NCBI RefSeq assembly: GCF_000738675.1
Contig: NZ_JPUX01000001.1
Coordinates: forward strand, 3,906,001 to 3,970,000
DNA from: Serratia nematodiphila DZ0503SBS1
Lineage (GTDB): Bacteria > Pseudomonadota > Gammaproteobacteria > Enterobacterales > Enterobacteriaceae
Direction: 5' to 3'
DNA length: 64,000 bases
The translations under genes were made by a program, and so were the position numbers. Of this stretch, positions 47,861 to 56,339 are shown one piece after another; positions within the stretch are counted from its first letter, which is position 1; every line of letters starts with the position of its first letter. Below the pieces are notes generated by a model, which searched no databases, was not told where the DNA came from, and was given only the letters and a program-made list of their open reading frames with translations.

Positions 47861-47889
47861 AAATAAAAAGGCCCCGCCGCAGCGAGGCC
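47861..47889 (-). terminator. Terminator after the CigR-like gene
   Basis: On the minus strand GGCCTCGC (47889-47882) pairs with GCGGGGCC (47877-47870) apart from one mismatch, followed by T5ATTT. It lies 20 bp beyond the stop. Confidence 0.8.
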
Positions 47890-47908
47890 CGATAACGCTC
47901 GACAAACG

Positions 47909-48439
47909 TTAGTCGAAAACGCCATTGATCACGGAGGCCACAATCGCGGTGCTGAGTGCGACCAGCACCAGATCGTCGCCGGCGATACGCCACTCATAAC
48001 CCGGGTACTGCGGCAACTCACGCAGCATCGAGTAAGGCACCACTTTTTTGGCGATGCCCGGCGGCAGCGGTTTACCGCGCGCCAGATTTTTGGCGATGCC
48101 CGGTGGCAGCGAGCTGTAGCCGGTCAAGCCATAGTTGTGCGCCAGCGAACGGGCGCGGTCGCGCGAGAGGCTGACTGATACCAGATTATCGTCGTTCCTA
48201 TAGCCGCCTTTATCTTTATTGCCTTTGTTGCCGTGATTGCCGTTGTTACCGTTGTTGCCATGGTTACCGTTATTGCCGTTGTTGCCATGGTTACCGTTAT
48301 TGCCGTGATTGCCGCTGTTGCCATGGCCGTTTCCGTTGCCGTTACCATTGCCGCCTTTGTCGGCCAAGGCCGGGGCGGATGACAACCCCAGCGATGCAAT
48401 CAGCGCCAACACCGTGAGAGTCGTACGACGTTTGTTCAT
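47909..48439 (-). CDS. CigR/RcnB-like protein with Asn-Gly-His repeats
   Basis: A 176-residue secreted protein. A signal peptide (ending SAPALA) is followed by a low-complexity stretch (about 28-75) made of NGNG and NHGNNG units, then two PPGIAKxLARGKPLPPGIAKK-like motifs and a C-terminal RcnB-type domain (YPGYEWRIAGDDLVLVALSTAIVASVINGVFD). This is the layout of Salmonella CigR, an inner-membrane anti-virulence factor. The His-rich repeats might bind metal. The terminal hydrophobic segment could anchor it to the membrane. Confidence 0.75.
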   Translation of the reverse strand: MNKRRTTLTVLALIASLGLSSAPALADKGGNGNGNGNGHGNSGNHGNNGNHGNNGNNGNHGNNGNNGNHGNKGNKDKGGYRNDDNLVSVSLSRDRARSLAHNYGLTGYSSLPPGIAKNLARGKPLPPGIAKKVVPYSMLRELPQYPGYEWRIAGDDLVLVALSTAIVASVINGVFD

Positions 48440-48881
48440 GTTGTGTATTCCTGCGTGGGTGACTCTGTTGACTATAGCTGGCCTTTTCCAGACAAAGTAT
48501 AAGGAAAAATCCGAGATAACGGCGCGCTTTTACGGCATTCGCTTTCAAACCTTGTCTCAACGCAAAACGCCTCGAAAATGCCGATGCTTGTTTCAGATTT
48601 TTCTTGAAGAAAAATAAGCCTTACGCTAGCGTGGGAAGGTAACAAAAAAGAGTTAGCGTGCTCTTTTTCGTCGCACCTCAAATCTTATTCTTATCATCCA
48701 TAATGATAATAGCGAACATTTCCCGCCTCTCCGTGCGGGATTCTTTTTCCCGCCGCTGTCGCCCCAATCTGGTGCTTTATGTTGAGATTTCGTTGCCGAT
48801 AATTTACATTCGCTGTCTGAGAAACCTCAACCTCCCGCGGTGGCCAGGCTGGCAACGGGTGGGCGTTCAGGAGCAAAAGAC
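48440..48881. other. AT-rich intergenic region with hairpins
   Basis: No gene is supported between the CigR-like gene and the 59-aa gene. Three structures stand out: GAG-ttagcgtg-CTC flanked by A6 and T5 (48645-48670); a perfect 7-bp inverted repeat TTATCAT/ATGATAA (48691-48709) that is somewhat Fur-box-like; and CCCGC/GCGGG (about 48722-48739) followed by ATTCTTTTT. These could be the operator and terminators of a small RNA or a leader, but I cannot assign one. Confidence 0.4.
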
Positions 48882-49061
48882 GTGCAAATGACCCTCATGG
48901 AATACATCACTCGGCACTTTAACGGCGATCTTCATCAGTACGCGCAGTCGGAAGGCGTCAGCCGTGAACAAATCATTAGTTGGATAAATAATGAATGTCA
49001 CGTGATCAAAGGCAGACTGTTTATGCCGGTGAAGCATCTCCCGGTTGAACAAGCCCAGTGA
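48882..49061 (+). CDS. Small hypothetical protein, 59 aa, possible helix-turn-helix
   Basis: The GTG start at 48882 has GGAG 8 bp upstream; ATG at 48888 is the alternative. The peptide (TLMEYITRHFNGDLHQYAQSEGVSREQIISWINNECHVI...) has the spacing of a helix-turn-helix with recognition-helix-like EQIISWINN, as in phage Cro-like proteins. No family recognised with certainty. A bidirectional terminator follows at once. Confidence 0.55.
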   Translation: MQMTLMEYITRHFNGDLHQYAQSEGVSREQIISWINNECHVIKGRLFMPVKHLPVEQAQ

Positions 49062-49065
49062 TGAC

Positions 49066-49095
49066 GAAAAAAAACCCCGCCAGGCGGGGTTTTCT
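49066..49095. terminator. Bidirectional terminator, small gene / tsx
   Basis: AAAACCCCGC (49071-49080) and GCGGGGTTTT (49084-49093) form a 10-bp stem with a three-base loop, with A- and T-runs on both sides. Serves the rightward small gene and leftward tsx. Confidence 0.9.
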
Positions 49096-49115
49096 GTTTC
49101 TGATAGCACGGAAAA

Positions 49116-49997
49116 TCAGAAGTTATAGCCGACCACGAGGTAATAACCCCAACCGGTAGACTTGATCGGGCCCTGCGGGGTGCCGATATCCGCGCCATCC
49201 TGCCACTGGCCGCCGTTATGGAAATAACGCGCCACGAAAGAATAGTGCCAGTGATCGTAGTTCAGCGCCAAAATGTGGCTGGAGGCGATAGAGTTGCTGG
49301 TGCGCACCTGTTTGCCGGTGCCGTCAACCCAATGGCTGTCCTTGCCCAGATCGGAGCCGAAGTCGAAGTTGGTGAAGCCGATGTAGCTCAGGTTGCCGCC
49401 CCACACCTGGGTCAGCGGCACGAAGTATTTCACCTTGAAGCGGTAACCGTCCCAGCTGTTCTCGTTGGCGGCCTGGTAGTTTTCCCACTGGTATTTGGCA
49501 TAGATGTTCATCGACAGGCTCATCGGCAGACCGGTGTCGATATCGGTGCCCAGACCCATGTACCAGGTGTTTTGACGGCCGTCGGCGTTGTGGCCCAGAT
49601 CATAGATGTAGTTGTTGGCGAAGTACCACTCTTTGAACGGACCGAAGCTCAGATCGGTGCCGGTCAGTTTGTCGATGGAGAAACGTGGTTCAATCTCCAT
49701 AAACAGTGGGGAGCCTTTGTCCCAGATGCCGCGATCCGGGGTATTGCCTACGCCGAAGAATTTCGGCACGTCAACGTAACCGTAGAAATCGAACCAGTCT
49801 TTCTTGGCGAAGGCTTCGTATTCGAGATACACGTCGTTATTCAGCTGCGGCCCGAAACGGGTGTGGTAGCTGCCCACCACGTTGACGCTCTGGTGCCACC
49901 AGTCGGAGACATATTGACTGTCTTTGCTATCAGCCATTGATGATGCACTGTAAGACGCTGCGAGCAGTACACCTGCTGCGAGAGCTATTTTTTTCAT
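49116..49997 (-). CDS. tsx: Nucleoside-specific outer-membrane channel Tsx
   Basis: A 293-residue outer-membrane beta-barrel. Signal peptide ending near SSMADS, mature start with [23 protein letters not shown] and typical Tsx strands ([27 protein letters not shown]). The C-terminal residue is Phe (VVGYNF), the BAM recognition signature. It lets nucleosides and deoxynucleosides cross the outer membrane. Confidence 0.96.
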   Translation of the reverse strand: MKKIALAAGVLLAASYSASSMADSKDSQYVSDWWHQSVNVVGSYHTRFGPQLNNDVYLEYEAFAKKDWFDFYGYVDVPKFFGVGNTPDRGIWDKGSPLFMEIEPRFSIDKLTGTDLSFGPFKEWYFANNYIYDLGHNADGRQNTWYMGLGTDIDTGLPMSLSMNIYAKYQWENYQAANENSWDGYRFKVKYFVPLTQVWGGNLSYIGFTNFDFGSDLGKDSHWVDGTGKQVRTSNSIASSHILALNYDHWHYSFVARYFHNGGQWQDGADIGTPQGPIKSTGWGYYLVVGYNF

Positions 49998-50359
49998 TTT
50001 ATTACCACATGCTTAAAGGGCCATTTCCTGCCCGTTTAGAAAAGATGACAATGAGTCTGCCGACACCTGGCGTTGTCTTCACACAGAAACTCGGATGACG
50101 CGCGCATTATAGAAACCACTGACTGTAAGAATCTGTGATCCAGTTACGCATTTCGCGAATAGGTAATCGATTGCGTTCACATTTGTCAAATTATGTTTCA
50201 TGCAAATTCACATTCGCTGTGATTTTTGTCATGCACCGCGTTTTTTAGCGCAGTTTTTGAGCCAAATGACATCAGGGCGTGATCACGCCCTGGAAAAGAA
50301 AAAGCCGACGCGCCAGCGTCGGCCTTCATCAGAATCAGGAGAAAGTGCGGAACGTAAAA
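49998..50359. other. Upstream region of tsx
   Basis: A minus-strand TATAAT (50111-50106) lies about 110 bp before tsx, with no good -35, which fits activator dependence. Upstream are several TGTGA and TCACA half-sites (for example near 50135 and 50205-50222) but none forms a proper CRP palindrome. The right part holds two hairpins listed separately. No gene is seen. Confidence 0.45.
50273..50323 (-). terminator. Two hairpins after the 90-aa gene
   Basis: Reading leftward, GCCGACGC/GCGTCGGC (50323-50304) with a four-base loop is followed by a T-rich tract, a good terminator. Just beyond is a perfect 20-bp palindrome with GATC at its centre (50273-50292). Confidence 0.8.
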
Positions 50360-50632
50360 TCAGTTCACCGCCGGCACCGCTTTGGCGATGTTTTCCTGGC
50401 GGAACGCCACCTCTTCGCCGTTTTTCACCTCCCAACTGGCGACAGGAATATCGGTCTTGGGCGCCGCCGCGACGACCGAGCCGTAAATCAGCTTGTCGTC
50501 GCGACGCAAAATATAAACGTCGAGCTGATATTCATGTCGCAAATTCGCCGTGGTCAGGCGAACGGTATCGCCGCGCTCATAGTGATGCACGTCGATTTCA
50601 GGCTGTTGAATAAATTGAATGTCGCTTCTCAT
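50360..50632 (-). CDS. Hypothetical protein, 90 aa
   Basis: Starts MRSDIQFIQQPEIDVHHYERGD; upstream GGAACGACGACG gives a modest ribosome site. Composition suggests a small beta-rich cytoplasmic protein (TVRLTTANLRHEYQLDVYILRRDDKLIYGSVVAAAPK). No signal peptide, membrane segment or recognised family. It has its own terminator, which supports that it is a real transcription unit. Confidence 0.65.
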   Translation of the reverse strand: MRSDIQFIQQPEIDVHHYERGDTVRLTTANLRHEYQLDVYILRRDDKLIYGSVVAAAPKTDIPVASWEVKNGEEVAFRQENIAKAVPAVN

Positions 50633-50705
50633 CGTCGTCGTTCCTTCAGGCAACATGGCTAGTTAAATTCTAGTTCAACATTGCGACGACAGCGGATAAT
50701 TTCCG

Positions 50706-51599
50706 TTAATTTCCGCGAGTTGCCCGCCAACAGATCAGCGAACCGAGAGTGACCATCGCCACGCCCTGCCAGAAATTGACGGTCAGCGAGGTGTGCAACA
50801 CCAACGCGGCGAACACCGCCGACAGCACCGGGGTAAAATAGGAGACGGTGGCCAGCAGCGTCATGTTGCCGTGCAAGATGCCGACGTTCCAGGCGGCATA
50901 CCCCGCCCCCATCGCCACCCCGGCGCACAGCAGCGTTACGGTCACGCCGAGGCTGAACTGCATGCCGCTTTCCGCGCTGAAGGCATACTTCAGCCACAGC
51001 GCCAGCGCGGTCAGCACGATGAACAGCACCACGCCGTTGCTGCCCTGGGCGATCTTCTTGGTCAGGTTGCAATACAGCGCCCAGATCACCGCGCCGCTGA
51101 AGGCCAGCGCGTAGCTGAGCGGGTTGCTGCGCACGTTGGCCAGCATCTGCGCCGGCGACCAGCCGCCCTCGCCGCTCATGATCCAACCGATGCCGAACAG
51201 CGACAGCAGCAGCCCCGGCAGCAGCCACCATTTCGCTCTTTGGCCGTTAAGCACCAACGCCATCAGCACGGTGAAACAGGGCCACAGGTAGTTGATCATG
51301 CCCACTTCTATCGCCTGCAGGCGGGTATTGGCGTAGCCGAGCGACAGCGACAGGCAGATCTCGTAACTGACGAACAGCAGGCTGCCGACGATGAGATAAG
51401 GCCGCGGAAAGCTGCGCCATTTCGGCACGCCGAGCGCCACCAGCAAAAACACCGCGCTGACGCTGTAGATCATCGCCGCGCCGCCGATCGGCCCCAGCCC
51501 TTCGCTGACGCTGCGGATCAGGCCGACGACGCTGCTCCACAGCACGATGGCCAACAAACCGAGCAACGTGGCGCGGGTACGCAAGGGCAAAGCGGGCAT
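50706..51599 (-). CDS. yddG: YddG-type EamA exporter
   Basis: A 297-residue ten-helix drug/metabolite transporter. The sequence follows E. coli YddG (aromatic amino acid exporter), for example LLAIVLWSSVVGLIRSVSEGLGPIGGAAMIYSVSA and EVGMINYLWPCFTVL, with a second EamA repeat from about 150. Exports Phe, Trp, Tyr and structurally related compounds in E. coli. Monocistronic by position. Confidence 0.83.
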   Translation of the reverse strand: MPALPLRTRATLLGLLAIVLWSSVVGLIRSVSEGLGPIGGAAMIYSVSAVFLLVALGVPKWRSFPRPYLIVGSLLFVSYEICLSLSLGYANTRLQAIEVGMINYLWPCFTVLMALVLNGQRAKWWLLPGLLLSLFGIGWIMSGEGGWSPAQMLANVRSNPLSYALAFSGAVIWALYCNLTKKIAQGSNGVVLFIVLTALALWLKYAFSAESGMQFSLGVTVTLLCAGVAMGAGYAAWNVGILHGNMTLLATVSYFTPVLSAVFAALVLHTSLTVNFWQGVAMVTLGSLICWRATRGN

Positions 51600-51665
51600 A
51601 AGGCAGGTCCAATAGGTTATTTTTTATCAGTTTTTTCACTCTACTGCCGCACGCGCCAAAAAGAA

Positions 51666-51684
51666 AGGCGGGAAACTCCCGCCT
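51666..51684 (-). terminator. Terminator after puuP
   Basis: AGGCGGGA and TCCCGCCT form an 8-bp stem with a three-base loop; on the minus strand TTCTTTTT follows. It sits 7 bp past the puuP stop. Confidence 0.85.
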
Positions 51685-51690
51685 GTGAAT

Positions 51691-53061
51691 TTATTGCTGC
51701 GGTTGCCGCTCCAACTGCGGCGGCGGCTGACGAAAACGTCGGGTCAGCCAGGCCAAATAGCCGAAACCCAGCGTCGCCCAGATAAGCCCCATGGTCAGCG
51801 AGCTCTTCTCCAGGTTCAGCCACAGCACCCCCACCGTCAACGCCCCCACCAGCGGCAGGAACAGGAAGTTGAAGCGATCCTTCCAGCTTTTGTTGCGCCC
51901 TTCGCGAATAAAGAAGTGGCTGATCACCGACAGGTTAACGAAGGTAAAGGCCACCAGCGCGCCAAAGTTGATCAGCGCCGTAGCGGTCACCAGATCGAAC
52001 GACAGCGCCGACAACGCCACCAGCCCGACCATCAGTACGTTCAGCGCCGGCGTGCGCCATTTGGGGTGGATATAGCCGAAGAATTTCTCCGGGAACACGT
52101 TGTCACGCCCCATCACATACAGCAGGCGCGACACGCTGGCGTGCGACGCCAGGCCGGAAGCCAACGTGTTGATAAAGGTCACGCACAGGAAAATCGACTG
52201 GAACAGCTTGCCGCCGACGTACAGCGCGATCTCCGGCAGCGCGGCGTCGGGTTGGTGAAAGCGTTGAATGGTCGGGAAAAACAGCTGGATAAAGAACGAA
52301 ACGCTAATAAAGATCACCCCGCCGTACAGCGCAGTCAGGAAGATGGCGCGCGGAATAACCTTGGCGGCGTCGGGCGTCTCCTCGCACAGCGTGGTGACCG
52401 CGTCAAAACCGAGGAACGAGAAGCACAGGATAGTCGCGCCGGTAATGATCGGCAGCAGGTGGGCATTCTCGCTGAGGAACGGCCGCAGGCTCCACACCGT
52501 GCCCACCCCCTCGCCGTTGTGCAGGCCGCGCACCACCAGGTAGATAAATACCAGAATGATCGCCACCTGCGCCAGCACGAACAGGGTATTGAAGTTGGCC
52601 ACCAGATTGACGCTTTTCAGGTTGATGGCGGTGATCAGGATGACGAAGCCCACCACCCACACCCAGGGCGGCACTTCCGGGAACAGCGCGGTCAGGTAAA
52701 TCTTCGCCAGCAGCGTATTGATCATCGGCAGGAACAGATAGTCCAGCAGCGACGACCACCCCACCAGAAAACCGACGTGCGGGTTGATCGCCTTCTGCGC
52801 ATAGGTGTAAGCGGAACCGGCGGTGGGAAACTGGCGCACCAGTTTGCCGTAGCTGATGGCGGTGAACAGCACGCCGGCCAGCGCCAGCAAATAGGAGGTC
52901 GGCACATGGCCGTCGGTGAGGCCGGAGACAATGCCGAAGGTGTCGAACACTGTCATCGGGGTCAGATAGGCCAGGCCCATCATCACCACCTGCCACAGCT
53001 TGAGGGATTTGCGCAGCTGTGGTTTGCCCGCCGGGCCGCTGTCGATGGCTTTAATCGTCAT
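51691..53061 (-). CDS. puuP: Putrescine importer
   Basis: A 456-residue APC-family permease with about twelve membrane segments, close to E. coli Puu[36 protein letters not shown] in helix 1 and [35 protein letters not shown]. It imports putrescine as carbon and nitrogen source. AAGGGGAACTGCC precedes the ATG. A 62-codon frame ends 11 bp inside its start and may couple its translation to an upstream signal. Confidence 0.92.
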   Translation of the reverse strand: MTIKAIDSGPAGKPQLRKSLKLWQVVMMGLAYLTPMTVFDTFGIVSGLTDGHVPTSYLLALAGVLFTAISYGKLVRQFPTAGSAYTYAQKAINPHVGFLVGWSSLLDYLFLPMINTLLAKIYLTALFPEVPPWVWVVGFVILITAINLKSVNLVANFNTLFVLAQVAIILVFIYLVVRGLHNGEGVGTVWSLRPFLSENAHLLPIITGATILCFSFLGFDAVTTLCEETPDAAKVIPRAIFLTALYGGVIFISVSFFIQLFFPTIQRFHQPDAALPEIALYVGGKLFQSIFLCVTFINTLASGLASHASVSRLLYVMGRDNVFPEKFFGYIHPKWRTPALNVLMVGLVALSALSFDLVTATALINFGALVAFTFVNLSVISHFFIREGRNKSWKDRFNFLFLPLVGALTVGVLWLNLEKSSLTMGLIWATLGFGYLAWLTRRFRQPPPQLERQPQQ

Positions 53062-53239
53062 GGCAGTTCCCCTTTTGGTCCTCTGCTGTCAACCGTGCAA
53101 TGTCATTCAGAGAGGCCGCGGGGAAACTGCTGTTCAGGCGGCGGGAAAAACGATTTGGGGTCACTGTCGGGCGGCCGGCGACCGGCCCGTAGGCACTGCG
53201 GCACAGGCAAACGCCTGCGCATGGGGATGACTGAGTCAT
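53051..53239 (-). CDS. Small ORF translationally coupled to puuP, 62 aa
   Basis: Between puuA and puuP, an ATG at 53239 follows GAGGAAATAACC, a strong ribosome site, and the frame runs to a TAA overlapping the puuP start by 11 bp. The peptide begins [15 protein letters not shown]. The SPCxGVC opening and the later [13 protein letters not shown] recall DUF1289 proteins, but the CxGC motif is absent, so it may be a decayed member or a leader ORF. It occupies a region that otherwise would be a 308-bp gap. Confidence 0.4.
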   Translation of the reverse strand: MTQSSPCAGVCLCRSAYGPVAGRPTVTPNRFSRRLNSSFPAASLNDIARLTAEDQKGNCHDD

Positions 53240-53369
53240 GGTTATTTCCTCGTCGGCGTCCTGTACGCCGTGATAGAAGAAATTCTTTACCGCAGCGCGC
53301 AGCCTCACCGGCCACAGGAGAGCCGATGAAATGCGCCGGACGCGCGCGGTAGTCGCAGGGTGAGCGGGA

Positions 53370-54788
53370 TCAGGCGTTTTTCAGCATCCACTCGATTTCG
53401 GTTTCGGTGATCAGGCGCTCGAACTGCACCAGCTCGTCGGTTTTGCAGGCCAGGTAGACATGGCTGAAGCGTTCGCCCAGCAATGCATTGAGCACCGGCT
53501 GATGTTCAAACTCGTACAGCGCGTCGCTCTGGCGGATTGGGAACGGCAGCCCGTCCTGCTCCAGCCCGTTGCCGGTCACCGGCTCAGGCAGCGACAATGC
53601 GGTTTCCAGGCCGTAGACAATGCCGGCCAGAATGGTCGCCATCACCAGATAAGGGTTAGCGTCGGCGCCCGCCACGCGATACTCCACGCGGTGGTTGTCG
53701 CGATCGCCGCAGGGAATGCGCAGCGCCACGGTGCGGTTGTTATGCCCCCAGGAAGCCTGGGTCGGCACATACATGCCGGGCTGGAAACGGCGATAGGCGT
53801 TGACGTTCGGCGCCAGCAGCGCCATCGAGGACGGCATCAGGGCGATCATGCCCGCCAGCGCCTGTTTCAGCAGCGCCGAATCTTCGCCGTCGTCGTCGGC
53901 GAACACATTGTCGCCTTGCGCATTCAGCATGCTGATGTGCACGTGCATGCCGCTGCCGGCGTGCTCCTCATACGGCTTGGCCATAAAGGTGGCCTGCATA
54001 TTGTGGTTCTCGGCCACCATGCGCACCAACCGTTTCAGCGCCAGCGCATGGTCGCAGGCCTGCAGCACATCATCGGTATGGTGCAGGTTGACTTCGAACT
54101 GCCCCGGCGACGCCTCCGCCACCGCGCCGTCCGCCGGAATGCCCTGCAAACGGGCCAGCTCGTCGATTTCGCTCAGCACATCGGCGAAATGGTTCAGGTT
54201 ATCGACGGAGTACACCTGGCTTTGGGTGTTGCGCTCCTGGGTTCCCGGCGCGCAAGGCGGCTGCAGATAGCCCTCCGCATCGCGTTGACGATCGATGAGA
54301 TAGAACTCCAACTCTACCGCTACCACGGGGGAAAGCCCGCGCTGACGCAAACGCTGCCACACTCGGTTCAGCACATTGCGCGGTTCAACGTCAAAGGGAG
54401 TGCCATCTTCATCCAGCATGGTGAGCAGCACCTGCGCGATATATTGCGGGTCCGCGGCCGACGGCGTCAGCGTGCCCGGCACCGGCACGCACACGTGATC
54501 CGGCTCGCCCAGCTCCTGCCCCAGCCCGGCCTCTTCTACGACGTTGCCGAGAATATCCATCGCAAATACCGACGCGGGGAAATAACAGCCCTTCTCCAGT
54601 TTGTTCAGGCCGCCGACCGGGATGCGTTTGCCGCGGAAGCTGCCGTTCAGATCGGTCAGCAGTACGTCGACATGTTGGGTTAACGGATAACGTTCCAGGT
54701 ACTTCTTCACTTCGCGCTGGAACGCGCTACTTCGTCTCTCTTCACTGTGCTGAACAAAGTTTTCCACTTCTACGATGTTGGTCTGCAT
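53370..54788 (-). CDS. puuA: Glutamate-putrescine ligase
   Basis: A 472-residue glutamine-synthetase-fold enzyme that joins glutamate to putrescine at the expense of ATP, the first step of the Puu pathway. GS motifs are present: ELEFYLID, the GSGMHVHIS region of the active site, and the NAYRRFQPGMYVPTQASWG and RIPCGDRDNHRVEYRVAGADANPYL stretches. Divergent from puuD, with probable PuuR sites between. Likely transcribed with puuP downstream. Confidence 0.95.
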   Translation of the reverse strand: MQTNIVEVENFVQHSEERRSSAFQREVKKYLERYPLTQHVDVLLTDLNGSFRGKRIPVGGLNKLEKGCYFPASVFAMDILGNVVEEAGLGQELGEPDHVCVPVPGTLTPSAADPQYIAQVLLTMLDEDGTPFDVEPRNVLNRVWQRLRQRGLSPVVAVELEFYLIDRQRDAEGYLQPPCAPGTQERNTQSQVYSVDNLNHFADVLSEIDELARLQGIPADGAVAEASPGQFEVNLHHTDDVLQACDHALALKRLVRMVAENHNMQATFMAKPYEEHAGSGMHVHISMLNAQGDNVFADDDGEDSALLKQALAGMIALMPSSMALLAPNVNAYRRFQPGMYVPTQASWGHNNRTVALRIPCGDRDNHRVEYRVAGADANPYLVMATILAGIVYGLETALSLPEPVTGNGLEQDGLPFPIRQSDALYEFEHQPVLNALLGERFSHVYLACKTDELVQFERLITETEIEWMLKNA

Positions 54789-54839
54789 GGTTCACCCGCC
54801 GTTTGTGTTTTGCTGTCGTCGATGTTTATTGACCGTTTT

Positions 54840-54848
54840 GTTCAATAT
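54840..54848. promoter_or_regulatory. Candidate PuuR site near puuA
   Basis: GTTCAATAT, part of TGTTCAATATAAT, resembles the reported E. coli PuuR site (reverse form TGTTCATTATATTTT). It lies 52 bp upstream of puuA, in the region expected to hold its promoter. Confidence 0.45.
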
Positions 54849-54941
54849 AATGCCCACAAATGAAACGTAGATGAAACAAATTTGTTTTGCAAGTGTTACT
54901 TTTGGTTTGAATATTGCCCAATCGACTGCTAGATTTATAGA

Positions 54942-54950
54942 ATATTGAAC
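54942..54950. promoter_or_regulatory. Candidate PuuR site near puuD
   Basis: ATATTGAAC, the exact inverse of the unit near puuA, 58 bp before the puuD start. The two sites face each other across the divergent promoter region. Confidence 0.45.
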
Positions 54951-55007
54951 GAAATCGGCGGTGGAGAAGCTTATCGTTCATAATTTCGAACGTACCAAGG
55001 GGATAGC

Positions 55008-55769
55008 ATGGACAATATATTTAACAGACCAGTCATCGGCGTCGTCATGTGCAGGTATAGGTTAAACGGGCACCTCACACAGACCTTGCAAGAAAAGTAC
55101 CTGAATGCCGTTATCACCGCCGGCGGCTTGCCGATCGCCCTGCCGCACGCGCTGGCGGAGCCGGAAATGCTGGCGGAACTGTTGCCGCGCCTCGACGGCA
55201 TTTTGCTGCCGGGCAGCCCCAGTAATGTGCAGCCGCACCTTTATGGTGAAAACGGCGATGAGCCTGACGCCGATCCCGGCCGAGACGCGTTGAGCCTGGC
55301 GCTGCTTCGCCAGGCGTTCGACAGGCGCATTCCCCTTTTCGCCATTTGCCGCGGCATGCAGGAGATGGTGGTCGCCACCCAAGGCACCCTGCATCGCCGC
55401 CTGTACGAACTGCCCGAGCTGCTGGAGCATCGTGAAGATCACGACCTGCCGCTGGAACAGCAATACGCCCCCGCCCATGAAGTCATCGTTCAGGAAGGGG
55501 GGCTGCTTTCGCAACTGATACCGGATTGCAACAGATTCTGGGTGAACTCGCTGCACGGCCAGGGCGCCAAAACTCTGGGCGCGAGCGTTCGCATCGAGGC
55601 GCATGCCGCCGACGGACTGGTGGAGGCGATCAGCGTGCGCGATCAGCCCTTCGCGCTCGGCGTGCAATGGCACCCGGAGTGGAACAGCGACGAGTACGCC
55701 CTGTCGCGCCTGTTGTTTGATGGTTTCATCACCGCCTGTCGGAACTATCAAAAGGAAAAACGCCCATGA
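55008..55769 (+). CDS. puuD: Gamma-glutamyl-GABA hydrolase
   Basis: A 253-residue class I glutamine-amidotransferase-like hydrolase that frees GABA from gamma-glutamyl-GABA. The nucleophile Cys is in FAICRGMQEM (about 113) and the catalytic His/Glu pair is in GVQWHPEWNSDE. It overlaps puuR by 4 bp. Standard length and order puuD-puuR-puuC-puuB. Confidence 0.95.
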   Translation: MDNIFNRPVIGVVMCRYRLNGHLTQTLQEKYLNAVITAGGLPIALPHALAEPEMLAELLPRLDGILLPGSPSNVQPHLYGENGDEPDADPGRDALSLALLRQAFDRRIPLFAICRGMQEMVVATQGTLHRRLYELPELLEHREDHDLPLEQQYAPAHEVIVQEGGLLSQLIPDCNRFWVNSLHGQGAKTLGASVRIEAHAADGLVEAISVRDQPFALGVQWHPEWNSDEYALSRLLFDGFITACRNYQKEKRP

Positions 55770-56323
55770 GCGACGTCAGCTTGGCACCGGGAAAACGTCT
55801 GTCGCAGATCCGTCAACAATTGGGGTTGTCGCAGCGCCGGGTCGCCGAACTGTCTGGGTTAACCCACAGCGCCATCAGTACTATCGAGCAAGATAAGGTC
55901 AGCCCGGCCATCAGCACGCTGCAAAAACTGCTGACGGTATACGGTCTGTCGCTGTCGGCGTTTTTCGCCGAGCCGGAAAAACCGGCGCAGCCGCAGATCG
56001 TGATAGGCAGTGACGATCTGATCGAAATCGGCAGCCAGGGCGTTTCGATGAAGCTGATCCACAACGGCGATCCGAACCGCACGCTGGCAATGATGATCGA
56101 GACCTACGAACCGGGCACCACCACCGGCGAGCGCATCAAACACCAAGGGGAAGAGATCGGCACGCTGCTGGAGGGCGAAGTGGTGCTGCAGGTCAACGGC
56201 CAGAGCTATCACCTGCTGGCCGGGCAGAGCTACGCCATCAATACCGGCATTCCCCACAGCTTCAGCAACACGTCGGCGCGCATTTGCCGGATTATCAGCG
56301 CCCATACGCCGACGACATTCTGA
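55766..56323 (+). CDS. puuR: Repressor of the putrescine operon
   Basis: A 185-residue regulator with an N-terminal XRE helix-turn-helix (LSQIRQQLGLSQRRVAELSGLTHSAISTIEQDKVSPAISTLQKLL) and a C-terminal cupin domain (about 110-180, EPGTTTGERIKHQGEEIGTLLEGEV). PuuR represses the puu genes and is released by putrescine. Coupled to puuD by ATGA. Confidence 0.95.
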   Translation: MSDVSLAPGKRLSQIRQQLGLSQRRVAELSGLTHSAISTIEQDKVSPAISTLQKLLTVYGLSLSAFFAEPEKPAQPQIVIGSDDLIEIGSQGVSMKLIHNGDPNRTLAMMIETYEPGTTTGERIKHQGEEIGTLLEGEVVLQVNGQSYHLLAGQSYAINTGIPHSFSNTSARICRIISAHTPTTF

Positions 56324-56339
56324 TCCAACGGAGCCAGGC

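Noticed and set aside
48205..48360. Regular 18-bp repeats as a possible CRISPR array
   Set aside because: Repeats are contiguous and in frame within a coding sequence (NHGNNG units), with no unique spacers and no cas genes.
50205..50222. TCACA-N5-TGTGA near tsx as a CRP site
   Set aside because: The arms are in the wrong order and spacing; CRP needs TGTGA-N6-TCACA.
51685..53352. 555-codon frame opposite puuP
   Set aside because: Antisense shadow; Arg/Gln/His-rich, no ribosome site, and puuP is a clear transporter.
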